From Clostridia bacterium (GTDB taxonomy: Bacteria; Bacillota; Clostridia; Oscillospirales; Acutalibacteraceae): 64,000 nucleotides of DNA. Positions within the stretch are counted from its first letter, which is position 1; every line of letters begins with the position of its first letter. The stretch covers positions 35,453-99,452 of the forward strand of contig JAFTWW010000046.1 of the NCBI GenBank assembly GCA_017465085.1, written 5' to 3'. The position numbers and the translations under genes are program-made. The notes under the pieces were generated by a model. That model had not been told where the DNA came from. It saw only the letters and a program-made list of their open reading frames with translations, and did no database searches. Shown piece by piece: positions 33,709-42,039 of this stretch.

Positions 33709-33793
33709 AATCTTCCTCTAATAGCTTTGCGGGGGTTACATTCAATACCTCTGCCATTTTGAATAGAATTTGAATAAGATTAAATTCTATGAG
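33707..33793 (-). pseudogene. C-terminal remnant of an XRE-type regulator
   Basis: On the minus strand an open stretch of 28 codons ends at TAA (33709-33707). It reads LIQILFKMAEVLNVTPAKLLEED before the stop in two overlapping pieces (LIQILFKMAEVL and VLNVTPAKLLEED), a typical last-helix-and-tail sequence of XRE proteins. Upstream the frame enters repeat copy B and meets a stop at 33794-33796, so the DNA-binding part is missing. The gene appears truncated by, or recombined with, the repeat. It is not the tail of the intact XRE gene at 32748, which ends differently. Confidence 0.6.
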
Positions 33794-33985
33794 TTATGAT
33801 TGCCTTACGGCAAACTATGAGTTATAAGATGCTTCGCATCGTTATGAGTTGCCTTGCGGCAACGCGGTTTCGGGGCAATCATATCATAACGCAAGGCGAA
33901 GCCTTGTTCATAACTCTAAACTCATAACTAAATATGTTGTATTTAATAACGAAAAAAATGAGCCGAATATTTTGGCTCATTTTTT
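33763..33985. repeat. Hairpin-array repeat, copy B
   Basis: Near-identical to copy A (32534-32757) in the same orientation. The differences seen are AGATT-A for AAATTCA at the left edge, GTTATAAGATGCTTC for GCTATAAGATGCTCC, one extra A and a changed last hairpin (GCCGAATATTTTGGC for GCCGAAATTTTCGGC). The hairpin changes fall in loops or keep pairing through G-T. The left edge coincides with the end of the XRE remnant and the right edge is 75 bp from the purine permease start. Confidence 0.9.
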
Positions 33986-34059
33986 ATATTTCTCTGAAAG
34001 TTGTAGAAAAACCGCGAAAGATGTGTTATAATTACCCCAAATGGTTTAGGAGATGCGAA

Positions 34060-35469
34060 ATGGATAACTTTTTCAAGCTAAAAGAACGGAACACATCGGT
34101 TAAAACCGAATTTATCGCGGGTATGACCACCTTTTTTGCTATGGTTTATATTCTTATGGTAAATGCGAATATGTTTGCTAATCCCTTTGGAGATGGCAGT
34201 AACCCTCTTGGAGTTTCCTACGGCGCCATATATATTGCAACGGCAATTTCGGCTGTGGTGGGCACAATCCTTGCGGGGCTTCTTGCGAATCTCCCTTTGG
34301 CTCAGGCCAGCGGTATGGGGCTTAACGCCTTCTTTGTTTATACTGTTTGTATAGGCTTTGGCCTTTCCTATGCCAATGCCCTTGTGCTTATTCTAATTGA
34401 GGGCGTTGCCTTTATTCTTTTAACGGTTACAGGTCTTCGCAAAAAGATTTTCGATTCGCTTCCGCAGGCTGTAAGGATGGCAATCCCTGCGGGAATAGGC
34501 CTTTTTATAGCCCTTTTAGGTCTTCAGAATGCGGGGATAGTTGTGCCTAGCACCTCTACTTGCGTGGACCTTGCTTCCTTTAATCTGCGAACTCAGAGTT
34601 GGGGAGATATTATGCCCATGGTGGTAACACTTTGCACCTTCCTTGCTATAGTAATTATGAGCCATAAGAATGTGCGCGGCTCGGTATTTATAGGTATATT
34701 AGGCGGTATGGGGCTTTACTATCTGTTAGGCCTTACGGTTGATGGATTTTATTCCTCCCTTAATATTCAGTTTGTTAGTCCCTTTAAGGCCTTTGGCGAG
34801 TTTTTCGATCAATCTTTCTTAACCGTAATTAAAGAGGGCTTCGATTTTTCGGATTATGCGGCCAAGCACGGTAATGCAAATCTTATCGTTACCATTCTTA
34901 CCACCGCACTTGCATTTTGTATGGTGGATATGTTTGATACCTTAGGCACCCTTTATGCCGCCTGCGAGAGAGCAGGTCTTATGGATGAAAAGGGTGAGCC
35001 TCTTAATATGAATGAGGGTATGCTCTCCGATGCCATAGCCACCACCACGGGAGCTCTTTGCGGCACCTCTACCGTAACAACCTTCAGCGAGGTTAATGCA
35101 GGTGTTGCGGCAGGAGGCAGAACGGGACTTACATCAATATTCTGCGGAATATTCTTCTTTATTGCAATGTTCCTAAGCCCAATTGCTCAGCTAATCCCGG
35201 GTTGCGCCACCGCCGCCGCCCTTATTTACGTGGGATTATTGATGATGGGCGGAGTTAAGAATATCGATTGGAGCGATTATAAGGTTTCGGTTCCCGCCTT
35301 TTTAACCCTTATAATAATGCCCTTTACATATAATATTTCTTACGGCATAGCCTTTGGCCTTTTATCATATATTGTTATCAGCGTTTTCTGCGGCGATATT
35401 AAAAAGATAAAGGCAAGCTCTTGGGTTATCGCGGCGCTGTTTATCGCAATGCTGTTGCTTACACACTAA
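34060..35469 (+). CDS. Purine permease, NCS2 AzgA-type
   Basis: 469 residues from ATG 34060, with TTAGGAG 6 nt upstream; an apparent upstream extension to 33934 would run out of repeat copy B and is rejected. Twelve or more membrane segments. The AzgA/PbuG branch is indicated by TEFIAGMTTFFAMVYILMVN at the N-terminus, VDMFDTLGTLYAACERAGL and GTSTVTTFSEVNAGVAAGGR. It should import adenine, guanine or hypoxanthine. A TATAAT at 34027-34032 lies right after the repeat, so the repeat borders its promoter. Proximity to guaA suggests purine salvage. Confidence 0.92.
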   Translation: MDNFFKLKERNTSVKTEFIAGMTTFFAMVYILMVNANMFANPFGDGSNPLGVSYGAIYIATAISAVVGTILAGLLANLPLAQASGMGLNAFFVYTVCIGFGLSYANALVLILIEGVAFILLTVTGLRKKIFDSLPQAVRMAIPAGIGLFIALLGLQNAGIVVPSTSTCVDLASFNLRTQSWGDIMPMVVTLCTFLAIVIMSHKNVRGSVFIGILGGMGLYYLLGLTVDGFYSSLNIQFVSPFKAFGEFFDQSFLTVIKEGFDFSDYAAKHGNANLIVTILTTALAFCMVDMFDTLGTLYAACERAGLMDEKGEPLNMNEGMLSDAIATTTGALCGTSTVTTFSEVNAGVAAGGRTGLTSIFCGIFFFIAMFLSPIAQLIPGCATAAALIYVGLLMMGGVKNIDWSDYKVSVPAFLTLIIMPFTYNISYGIAFGLLSYIVISVFCGDIKKIKASSWVIAALFIAMLLLTH

Positions 35470-35507
35470 TTTACATTTGCACTTGATGTATATATCGGGA
35501 GATCAAA

Positions 35508-36341
35508 ATGAAGGTATTTGAAAACAAGGTTTATGATAAGGAGCGGGAGTTTTACGAGAGTGAAGATGTAACCGTAAGAAACTGTCGCTTCGAGGGTGTT
35601 CGCGATGGGGAAAGCGCATTTAAGGAGAGTAAAAATATTTGCGTTTTCGATTGCTACTGGGATTTGCGATATCCTTTCTGGCACGATGAAGAGCTTTTTA
35701 TAAGCGGCACCCATCTTACCGAAAACTGCCGCGCGGCCCTTTGGTATTCCAAGGGTATAAAAATAGAAAATTCCCGCCTCCACGGTATTAAGGCGCTAAG
35801 GGAATGTGAAGCTGTAAAAATAGAAAACTGTGATATTATTTCATCCGAGTTTGGATGGTCGACCAGCGGCGTTGATATTAAAAACAGTAGCGCCAAGAGC
35901 GAATATTTTATGATGAGGTCTAAAAATATAAGCTTTGATAATGTTACGCTACAAGGTAAATACTCTTTTCAGTACATAGAAAACGCCCGCTTTGAAAACT
36001 GCAATTTCGATACCAAGGATGCCTTCTGGCACGCCAAGGGAGTTACGGTTAAGGATAGCGTTATAAAGGGTGAATACCTCGCTTGGTATGCCGAGGATAT
36101 AACCTTTATAAACTGTAAGATTATAGGTACCCAGCCCCTTTGCTATTGCAAAGGCCTTAAGCTTATAAACTGCGAGCTGATAGATGCCGATTTAAGCTTC
36201 GAAAAATCGGAGGTTGAGGCAACGCTTACCGCCCCCGTAATCAGCATAAAGAATGTCATTTCGGGCTTTATACGCCTTCCTGCCGCCAAAGAGATAATTC
36301 GCGATAGGGAAGAATATAAGTGCGAGATAATAATAGAATAA
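35508..36341 (+). CDS. DUF3737 right-handed beta-helix protein
   Basis: 277 residues, matching DUF3737: repeated strands with N-C or E-N-C ladders (VTVRNCRFEG, VKIENCDIIS, ARFENCNFDT, ITFINCKIIG, LKLINCELID) spaced about 20 residues, as in pectate-lyase-like beta helices. Conserved blocks DCYWDLRYPFWHDE and AALWYSKG are present. No signal peptide. The family is widespread in gut Firmicutes and is uncharacterised; the helical fold suggests carbohydrate binding or processing, which is inference. Its start lies 38 bp after the purine permease stop. Confidence 0.85.
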   Translation: MKVFENKVYDKEREFYESEDVTVRNCRFEGVRDGESAFKESKNICVFDCYWDLRYPFWHDEELFISGTHLTENCRAALWYSKGIKIENSRLHGIKALRECEAVKIENCDIISSEFGWSTSGVDIKNSSAKSEYFMMRSKNISFDNVTLQGKYSFQYIENARFENCNFDTKDAFWHAKGVTVKDSVIKGEYLAWYAEDITFINCKIIGTQPLCYCKGLKLINCELIDADLSFEKSEVEATLTAPVISIKNVISGFIRLPAAKEIIRDREEYKCEIIIE

Positions 36342-36377
36342 TATAAAAGCCGAGCAGAAAATTCTGTTCGGTTTATA

Positions 36378-36410
36378 TTGACAAAACAATACTATGTGTG
36401 GTATAGTATT
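36378..36410 (+). promoter_or_regulatory. Promoter and putative PadR operator
   Basis: TTGACA (36378-36383), 18-bp spacer, TATAGT (36402-36407). A perfect inverted repeat AATACTAT-N7-ATAGTATT (36388-36395 with 36403-36410) covers the spacer and -10, an ideal site for autorepression by the PadR protein encoded next. Confidence 0.65.
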
Positions 36411-36429
36411 ACACAAAGGGAGGTATTGT

Positions 36430-36756
36430 ATGGATGTTCAGCTTAAAAGAGGCCTTTTAGATATTTGCGTTCTTGCCGCCATAAAGGATAAGGATTCCTA
36501 CGGTTATCAGATAATCAAGGATATGAAGCCCTTTGTAGAGGTAAGCGAATCCACGCTCTATCCGATTTTAAGGCGATTGGAATCTGCCGAGCTTTTAACG
36601 GTGCGCTCTGCCGAGCATAACGGAAGACTAAGAAAATACTATCATATAACAAAGGCAGGGCTTAGCAGAATAGAAGCCTTTAAGGAGGAGTGGAAGGAAA
36701 TTCTTTCCATATACCGATTTGTTGCAAAGGAGGATGAATGTGATGAAAAAGCTTGA
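36430..36756 (+). CDS. PadR family transcriptional regulator
   Basis: 108 residues from ATG 36430 behind GGGAGG. PadR winged-helix signature: MDVQLKRGLLDICVLAAI, YGYQIIKDM, SESTLYPILRRLES and GRLRKYYHITKAGL. It heads a three-gene operon with DUF1700 and DUF4097 proteins, an arrangement found across Firmicutes in which PadR represses its own operon. A perfect dyad over the promoter supports that. The inducer is unknown. Confidence 0.94.
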   Translation: MDVQLKRGLLDICVLAAIKDKDSYGYQIIKDMKPFVEVSESTLYPILRRLESAELLTVRSAEHNGRLRKYYHITKAGLSRIEAFKEEWKEILSIYRFVAKEDECDEKA

Positions 36757-37351
36757 GTTTTTAGAGGCTCTCAAAAATGGCCTTGAGGGGCTTCCCGAAG
36801 AGGATATTTGGAGCTCTACTCAATATTACAGCGAAATGATAGAGGATAGGATGGAGGAGGGCTTTACCGAGGAGGAAGCGGTGAAACAAATAGGGGATGT
36901 TAAGGAAATAGTTGCTGATATATTGGCAGAAACACCCCTTTCAAAATTAGTTAAAAACAAATTAAAGCAAAAGAAAAGCTTAGGGGCATTTGAAATAATC
37001 CTCATTATTTTGGGCTCTCCCATATGGATATCTCTGCTTATCGCATTGTTTAGCGTAATTATATCGGTTTACGCGGTATTCTGGGCGGTTGTTATAAGCG
37101 TTTTCGCAGCGTTTTTAGCTGTTTCCGCAAGTGTGTTGGCTCTCATTTTCGCCGCAGTGATTTTTGCCGTTCTCGGCAATTTGGCGGCGGCAGGCGTAAG
37201 TGTGGGAGGAGCGCTTATCTGTGTTGGCGTTTCCATACTTATTTACTATGCCGCATTTCTTACTGCCAAGGCCATAGTATTTTTAACAAAAAAGAGCTTT
37301 TTGCTTATTAAATCCTGTTTCATTAAAAGGAGGCAGTACAATGAAGAGTAA
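36743..37351 (+). CDS. DUF1700 (HAAS) membrane protein
   Basis: 202 residues. ATG 36743 is chosen because AAGGAGG (36727-36733) is 9 nt upstream; an ATG at 36734 would have no spacing. It overlaps the padR end by 14 bp. The N-terminal helical domain (FLEALKNGLEGLPEEDI, then YYSEMIEDRMEEGFTEEEAV) is the HAAS/DUF1700 signature, followed by three or four long membrane helices (about 90-200). With PadR and DUF4097 it likely forms an envelope-related module of unknown purpose. Confidence 0.9.
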   Translation: MKKLEFLEALKNGLEGLPEEDIWSSTQYYSEMIEDRMEEGFTEEEAVKQIGDVKEIVADILAETPLSKLVKNKLKQKKSLGAFEIILIILGSPIWISLLIALFSVIISVYAVFWAVVISVFAAFLAVSASVLALIFAAVIFAVLGNLAAAGVSVGGALICVGVSILIYYAAFLTAKAIVFLTKKSFLLIKSCFIKRRQYNEE

Positions 37352-38189
37352 AAACATTATTGCAATTATAGTGGCGCTTTGCTCGGTTTTCATAGGCGTT
37401 TTTATAGTGGCGGTTTCTCTCGTTTCCATAGATTTTGATTTAAGTAAGCTCGATACCCGAAATGTAACCGAAAAAACATATGAGATAAAAGATGATTTTA
37501 ACAGTATAAATATGAACGGTATGGAACTTGATGTTAATTTAGAGCTTTCGCAGGATGGTGAGTGTAAGGTCCTCTGCCGTCAGCCCGAACGCTTATCCAT
37601 TGGCGTTGAGGTAGAAAACGGCGCGCTTAATATAAGCAAGGTGGATAACAGAAAATGGTATGATTTTATTGGTATATATACCTTTGAAAATCTTGAAATT
37701 ACCCTTTATCTGCCGAAAACTCAGTACGAAAGTATAAAAATAAGCGGCTCTACCTGCGATGTGACTATACCTGAGCAGTTCACCTTTGGGCAGGCCCGGA
37801 TTAGCTTAAGCACAGGGGATATATTTATTTACGGTAAGGTAAACGGAGATCTGAATGCAACCACAAATACGGGTGATATAGCCCTTTGCGGACTCACGCC
37901 GAAAAATATCACTCTCCAAAGTGATACAGGTGATATCGTTCTAAAGGAAACGGTTGCCCTTGAGAATATTAAGATTGATGCTGATACGGGAGATATTGAG
38001 CTTGAGGATTGCGATGCCGAAAGCCTATATCTTACTGCCGATACGGGAGATATTTCGGCAACTCTGCTTTCGGGCAAAACTTTTAAGGCAGAATCAAACA
38101 CGGGTGACGTTACCGCCCCTGCCTCCGCCGAGGGCGGCGTATGCGAAGCCAAAACCCATACGGGAGATATTTATATAAAAGTAAAGTAA
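37341..38189 (+). CDS. DUF4097 beta-repeat membrane-anchored protein
   Basis: 282 residues with an N-terminal membrane anchor (IIAIIVALCSVFIGVFIVAVSL) and a beta-helix-like extracellular part. From about residue 155 a T-G-D-I/V motif recurs seven times at roughly 18-24-residue intervals (LSTGDI, TNTGDI, SDTGDI, ADTGDI twice, SNTGDV, THTGDI), the mark of DUF4097. It overlaps the DUF1700 gene by 11 bp, so the two are translationally coupled. Function is not established; a surface adhesin- or anti-sigma-like role has been suggested for relatives only by context. Confidence 0.9.
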   Translation: MKSKNIIAIIVALCSVFIGVFIVAVSLVSIDFDLSKLDTRNVTEKTYEIKDDFNSINMNGMELDVNLELSQDGECKVLCRQPERLSIGVEVENGALNISKVDNRKWYDFIGIYTFENLEITLYLPKTQYESIKISGSTCDVTIPEQFTFGQARISLSTGDIFIYGKVNGDLNATTNTGDIALCGLTPKNITLQSDTGDIVLKETVALENIKIDADTGDIELEDCDAESLYLTADTGDISATLLSGKTFKAESNTGDVTAPASAEGGVCEAKTHTGDIYIKVK

Positions 38190-38194
38190 AATAA

Positions 38195-38219
38195 AAAGCC
38201 GAGCTGATTGCTCGGCTTT
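38195..38219. terminator. Bidirectional terminator, DUF4097 / DUF6512
   Basis: AAAGCCGAGC/GCTCGGCTTT perfect 10-bp stem with loop TGATT between convergent genes; the DUF6512 stop overlaps its right edge. Confidence 0.88.
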
Positions 38220-38748
38220 ATTGTTTAATTCCGCTTTTACCCGTGGCGGAATCTATAAACAAAGGAATATTCGGTTGAATAAATGTGGTAACTGCAAAGA
38301 TAAGTCCTATTAAACAGATTGTTATTAAGGCTACCGCCTCGGAAATACCCAGGGCGGCTTTGTTTTTTAGCAGAAGCGTTTCCAATCTGAATGCCACGGC
38401 GGCGGATAAAAAGAAGATGGCTATATTTATAAGGTCGATGCTTTTGCCAAGGATACCCGTATAGGTATAGAAAAGAACGGGTATTAAAATAAGACCTATC
38501 AGAAGACCTGAAAGCTTTGCCGACCAAAAACTGCTAAAGCTTTCTTTTATAAATTTGCTTTCAACAAGGGCAAAGATAAACATAGGGAAAAACAAGATTT
38601 TCATATGCTCCCAGACTGATTCGTTAACCGCGGAAAATGGGGCTAAAATTATACTATTACCGCTTAAATCATATAAAAAGTGCAAAAATGAGCCAAAAAT
38701 ACCTGTAAAAATAAAACCGCATATTTGCCATCTTGAAAGAGCGCTCAT
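38218..38748 (-). CDS. DUF6512 family membrane protein
   Basis: 176 residues, five hydrophobic segments. The conserved FIFTGIFGSFLHFLYDLSG and AVNESVWEHMKILFFPMF blocks identify the DUF6512 family of small membrane proteins. The invariant N-E-S-x-W-E-H suggests a buried functional site, but no activity is known. It lies 47 bp downstream of the EamA transporter gene on the same strand and is probably co-transcribed. Confidence 0.78.
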   Translation of the reverse strand: MSALSRWQICGFIFTGIFGSFLHFLYDLSGNSIILAPFSAVNESVWEHMKILFFPMFIFALVESKFIKESFSSFWSAKLSGLLIGLILIPVLFYTYTGILGKSIDLINIAIFFLSAAVAFRLETLLLKNKAALGISEAVALITICLIGLIFAVTTFIQPNIPLFIDSATGKSGIKQ

Positions 38749-38795
38749 AAAACATCACCCTGACAAGTATATGCGGTTTTAAGCTTCGATATACT

Positions 38796-39731
38796 CTATG
38801 ATTTTGCGATTTGTTTTGAACCGATTATTTCGGGAAGCTGGGCCAGAATTATGGCTATGAAAACCAGAGCACAGCCCATAATCTCGCGAAATGTTAGGGT
38901 ATTGCCCGAAATAAGCCAACCGCCGAGGGCGGCGAAAACGCTTTCAAGGCTCATGGTGATTGATGCTACTGCGGGCTCGGCAAAGCGTTGGCCAACTATT
39001 TGTAGGGTATAGGCCACACCGCTTGACATTATACCGAGATAAAGTATCTGAGGCGCCGCCGCTAAAATATCGGCGTAGGTTACGGTGCCCCATTCAGTAA
39101 ACAGGGAAATTACACCCGAAATAATTCCGCAGATAAAGAACTGAATCATTGAGAGTCTTGCGCCGCCCACGGCCTCGCCGTAGCGGTCGATACACAGAAT
39201 CTGCAGGGTAAAGGTTATGGCGCAACCGAACATAAGGATATCGCCTAAATGTATGCCCGAGATAGCGCCTCCGCCGCAGAGCAGATAGATACCGCCAATT
39301 GCTACTGCGGCGGCTCCCCAAACGATTTTGGGTATTTTTTTGCCTATCAGCACCGAGGCAATGGGCACGATTATCACATAAAGGGCGGTGATAAAGCCCG
39401 AACGGGCTTCGTTGGCAACATTATCGGGATAAACGGTGATGCCTGCCTGCTGAAAGTTTACCGAAAGGGCAAGGGTGATTCCGCATAGCAGACCGCCTAT
39501 AAGGGTTGCGCGCTTGTGCTCAGGGGTTTTAGGGAATATAGGCTCCTTGGTGCGAAGTTTTTTAATTGCTAAAAAGCCTAAAAGGAATGCAGCGCCGATA
39601 AATGAGCGCAGACTGTTAAAGAGGAATGGTGGAACAAAATCTGCCGCCTTATTCTGCGCCACGAAGGCAAGTCCCCATATAAGTGCCGCGGCGCCAAGTA
39701 TAATACTGCCCTTTAAGTTATTTCTTTTCAT
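38796..39731 (-). CDS. EamA family (DMT) transporter
   Basis: 311 residues with ten membrane segments in two EamA halves (about 8-150 and 160-305). The motif ALIWGLAFVAQNKAADFVPP opens the first half and ITMSLESVFAALGGWLISG marks the second, as in RhaT/YdcZ-type metabolite exporters. The start overlaps the tex 3' end by 14 bp, implying translational coupling. Likely an exporter or importer of a small metabolite; substrate unknown. Confidence 0.9.
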   Translation of the reverse strand: MKRNNLKGSIILGAAALIWGLAFVAQNKAADFVPPFLFNSLRSFIGAAFLLGFLAIKKLRTKEPIFPKTPEHKRATLIGGLLCGITLALSVNFQQAGITVYPDNVANEARSGFITALYVIIVPIASVLIGKKIPKIVWGAAAVAIGGIYLLCGGGAISGIHLGDILMFGCAITFTLQILCIDRYGEAVGGARLSMIQFFICGIISGVISLFTEWGTVTYADILAAAPQILYLGIMSSGVAYTLQIVGQRFAEPAVASITMSLESVFAALGGWLISGNTLTFREIMGCALVFIAIILAQLPEIIGSKQIAKS

Positions 39732-41886
39732 TATTCAGTTTCTCTTTTCTCATGGTAAGTGAAATTCTGTTCTTTGCAACATCGGTATCAAGTACCCAAA
39801 CGGTTACTATATCGCCAACCTTTAATACCTCGCTTGGATGCTTTATAAATTTGTTGGTTATCTGTGAAATGTGAACGAGTCCATCCTGATGAACGCCGAT
39901 ATCAATAAATGCGCCGAAATCTATAACATTCCGTACGGTGCCCGTAAGCTCCATACCGCGCTTCAGGTCCTCTATGGACATAACATCGTGGCGCAAAAGG
40001 GGAGGAGGCAGCTCATCACGGGGGTCACGGCCTGGCTTTTGAAGCTCGGAAATTATATCCTTAAGGGTGGGAATACCGATGCCTAATTCCTCGGCAACAT
40101 TATCCTCGCCCTTCTCTTCAACTCTTGTGTGAAGCTCTGATACATTGCCCTTTTTAACATCCTCATCACTGTAGCCGCAAAGCTTAAGAAGGGCGGATGC
40201 CGCCTTATAGCTTTCGGGGTGAACAGCCGTGTTATCAAGCACGTTTTTGCCATCTAAAATCCTCAGGAAGCCTGCGCATTGCTCGAATGCCTTGGGGCCT
40301 AGCTTCGATACCTTTTTAAGCTGACCTGATTCGGTAAAGGCTCCGTTTTCCTCACGAAAAGCAACTATGTTTTTAGCCACAGCGCTGCTGATACCTGCCA
40401 CGCGGGAGAGGAGCTGAACCGAGGCGGTGTTAAGGTCAACGCCGACCGAGTTTACGCAATCCTCTACAACGCCGTCAAGGGCGCCTGCCAGAGCGTTTTG
40501 GGGCATATCGTGCTGATACTGACCAACGCCTATTGCCTTGGGGTCTATCTTAACAAGCTCTGCTAATGGATCCTGCATACGCCTTGCAATAGATACTGCG
40601 CTACGAAGGGAAACATCATATTCAGGGAACTCCTCGGCGGCCAATTTGGAGGCAGAATAAACGCTGGCGCCCGCCTCACTTACCACCATATAGGAGATTC
40701 CATCATTAAGCTCCTTGATAACATCGGCGGCAAATACCTCGGTTTCGTGACTCGCTGTACCGTTGCCAATGGCAAAGGTGCGTACCTTATGCTTCTTAAC
40801 AAGATTTGTGATAATCTTTTTGGCTTCCTCTAACTTGCTGTGTGGGGGAGCGGGATAGATAACCGAGGTATCGAGCACCTTGCCCGTTCCATCCACAACG
40901 GCAACCTTACAGCCCGTTCTGTAGCCTGGGTCAAGACCAATGGTAACACTGTTTTTAACGGGAGGTTGCATAAGCAACTGCCGCAGATTAGTGGAAAATA
41001 CCTTAATGGCAGAGTCGCTCGCCTTATCGGTAAGCTCGTTTCTCATTTCTCTCTCGATGGAGGGGAAAATAAGGCGGCTGTAGGCATCCTCTGCCGCTTG
41101 CCTTACATATTCGGTGGCTATAGAGCCTTCTTTTATATGGTTTTTGGATATGATAAACATAGCCTTATCTTTATCAAAATCAACGCTCACCTTAAGGAAT
41201 TTCTCTTTTTCTCCGCGGTTTACGGCTAGGATTCTGTGGGAGGGGATTTTTGAGAGGGGCTCGGTGTAATCGGCATACATATCATATACGCCTAAATCCT
41301 CGCCTTCGCCCTTAACCACAAGACTTCCGTGGGCCATACAAACAAAGCGCATACGCTTACGTATATCCGCATCATCCGAAATAAGCTCTGCAATTATATC
41401 CTTAGCGCCGTTTATGGCATCCTCTGCGGAGCCTACGCCCAATTCTTCGTTGATATATTTCTTCGCCTCTTCCTCAATATCGGGGCAATCGGGCTCTTGC
41501 GCATAGATGAGCTCGGCCAAGGGGGCAAGTCCCTTCTCCTTAGCAACAGATGCCCTTGTTTTACGCTTTTTCTTGTAAGGCCTATAGAGGTCATCAAGCT
41601 CGGTAAGGGTAAGCGCCGCATCAATAGCCGCCTCTAATTCTTCGGTAAGAGCATCCTGCTCGGCTATGGCGGCCTTTATCTTTTCCCTTGTTTCATCCAT
41701 ATTGCGAAGATAGTTGAGTCTATCATAAAGCTCTCGCAGTATCTGGTCATCGAGAGAACCCGTCATCTCCTTGCGGTAACGGGCAATAAAGGGTATGGTG
41801 TTATCCTCATCGATAAGCTTAACGGTATTCTCCACCTGCCAGGGCTTTAAGGAAAATTCTTGTGTTAATTTTTCAATAACGGTCAT
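39718..41886 (-). CDS. tex: Tex family RNA-binding transcription accessory protein
   Basis: 722 residues with the full Tex layout: N-terminal helical HTH-like region (FSLKPWQVENTVKLIDEDNT), central YqgF/RNase H-like domain (about 320-450, TIGLDPGYRTGCKVAVVDG), a helix-hairpin-helix region (about 490-560) and a C-terminal S1 domain (about 640-715, LTGTVRNVIDFGAFIDIG). It binds nucleic acid and affects transcription in other bacteria. It is divergent from the sufC-like gene and is followed on its strand by the overlapping EamA gene. Confidence 0.96.
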   Translation of the reverse strand: MTVIEKLTQEFSLKPWQVENTVKLIDEDNTIPFIARYRKEMTGSLDDQILRELYDRLNYLRNMDETREKIKAAIAEQDALTEELEAAIDAALTLTELDDLYRPYKKKRKTRASVAKEKGLAPLAELIYAQEPDCPDIEEEAKKYINEELGVGSAEDAINGAKDIIAELISDDADIRKRMRFVCMAHGSLVVKGEGEDLGVYDMYADYTEPLSKIPSHRILAVNRGEKEKFLKVSVDFDKDKAMFIISKNHIKEGSIATEYVRQAAEDAYSRLIFPSIEREMRNELTDKASDSAIKVFSTNLRQLLMQPPVKNSVTIGLDPGYRTGCKVAVVDGTGKVLDTSVIYPAPPHSKLEEAKKIITNLVKKHKVRTFAIGNGTASHETEVFAADVIKELNDGISYMVVSEAGASVYSASKLAAEEFPEYDVSLRSAVSIARRMQDPLAELVKIDPKAIGVGQYQHDMPQNALAGALDGVVEDCVNSVGVDLNTASVQLLSRVAGISSAVAKNIVAFREENGAFTESGQLKKVSKLGPKAFEQCAGFLRILDGKNVLDNTAVHPESYKAASALLKLCGYSDEDVKKGNVSELHTRVEEKGEDNVAEELGIGIPTLKDIISELQKPGRDPRDELPPPLLRHDVMSIEDLKRGMELTGTVRNVIDFGAFIDIGVHQDGLVHISQITNKFIKHPSEVLKVGDIVTVWVLDTDVAKNRISLTMRKEKLNNEKK

Positions 41887-41916
41887 AATTCACGCTCCGA
41901 AAATAATTATGGAAAG

Positions 41917-41945
41917 ATTATACCACAAATTTCCCGTTCAGTAAA
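41917..41945 (-). promoter_or_regulatory. Promoter of tex
   Basis: Minus-strand TTTACT (41940-41945), 17-bp spacer, TATAAT (41917-41922). Confidence 0.65.
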
Positions 41946-41965
41946 TAAGAATATATATTATTATA

Positions 41966-41994
41966 TTGATTTTTGCTATTTTTTGGGTTATAAT
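41966..41994 (+). promoter_or_regulatory. Promoter of the Suf-like / rhamnose run
   Basis: TTGATT (41966-41971), 17-bp spacer, TATAAT (41989-41994), 45 bp before the GTG start. No other promoter is obvious before 48.7 kb, so it may drive all seven genes. Confidence 0.7.
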
Positions 41995-42039
41995 CTACTT
42001 TAGGTACTTATGCCTATTTGTTTCACACGGAGGTTTAAT

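Noticed and set aside
32534-33985. Insertion sequence or composite transposon
   Set aside because: No transposase, no inverted terminal repeats typical of IS elements and no clear target duplication; the repeats carry no coding sequence.
32621-34031. Matching short plus-strand frames at 32621 and 33849 that share their first 35 or so residues
   Set aside because: They lie wholly inside the two copies of the hairpin array, have no ribosome binding site and owe their identity to the repeat.
33986-34059. A purine riboswitch before the purine permease
   Set aside because: The 75-bp gap after the repeat is too short, and no aptamer core is present.
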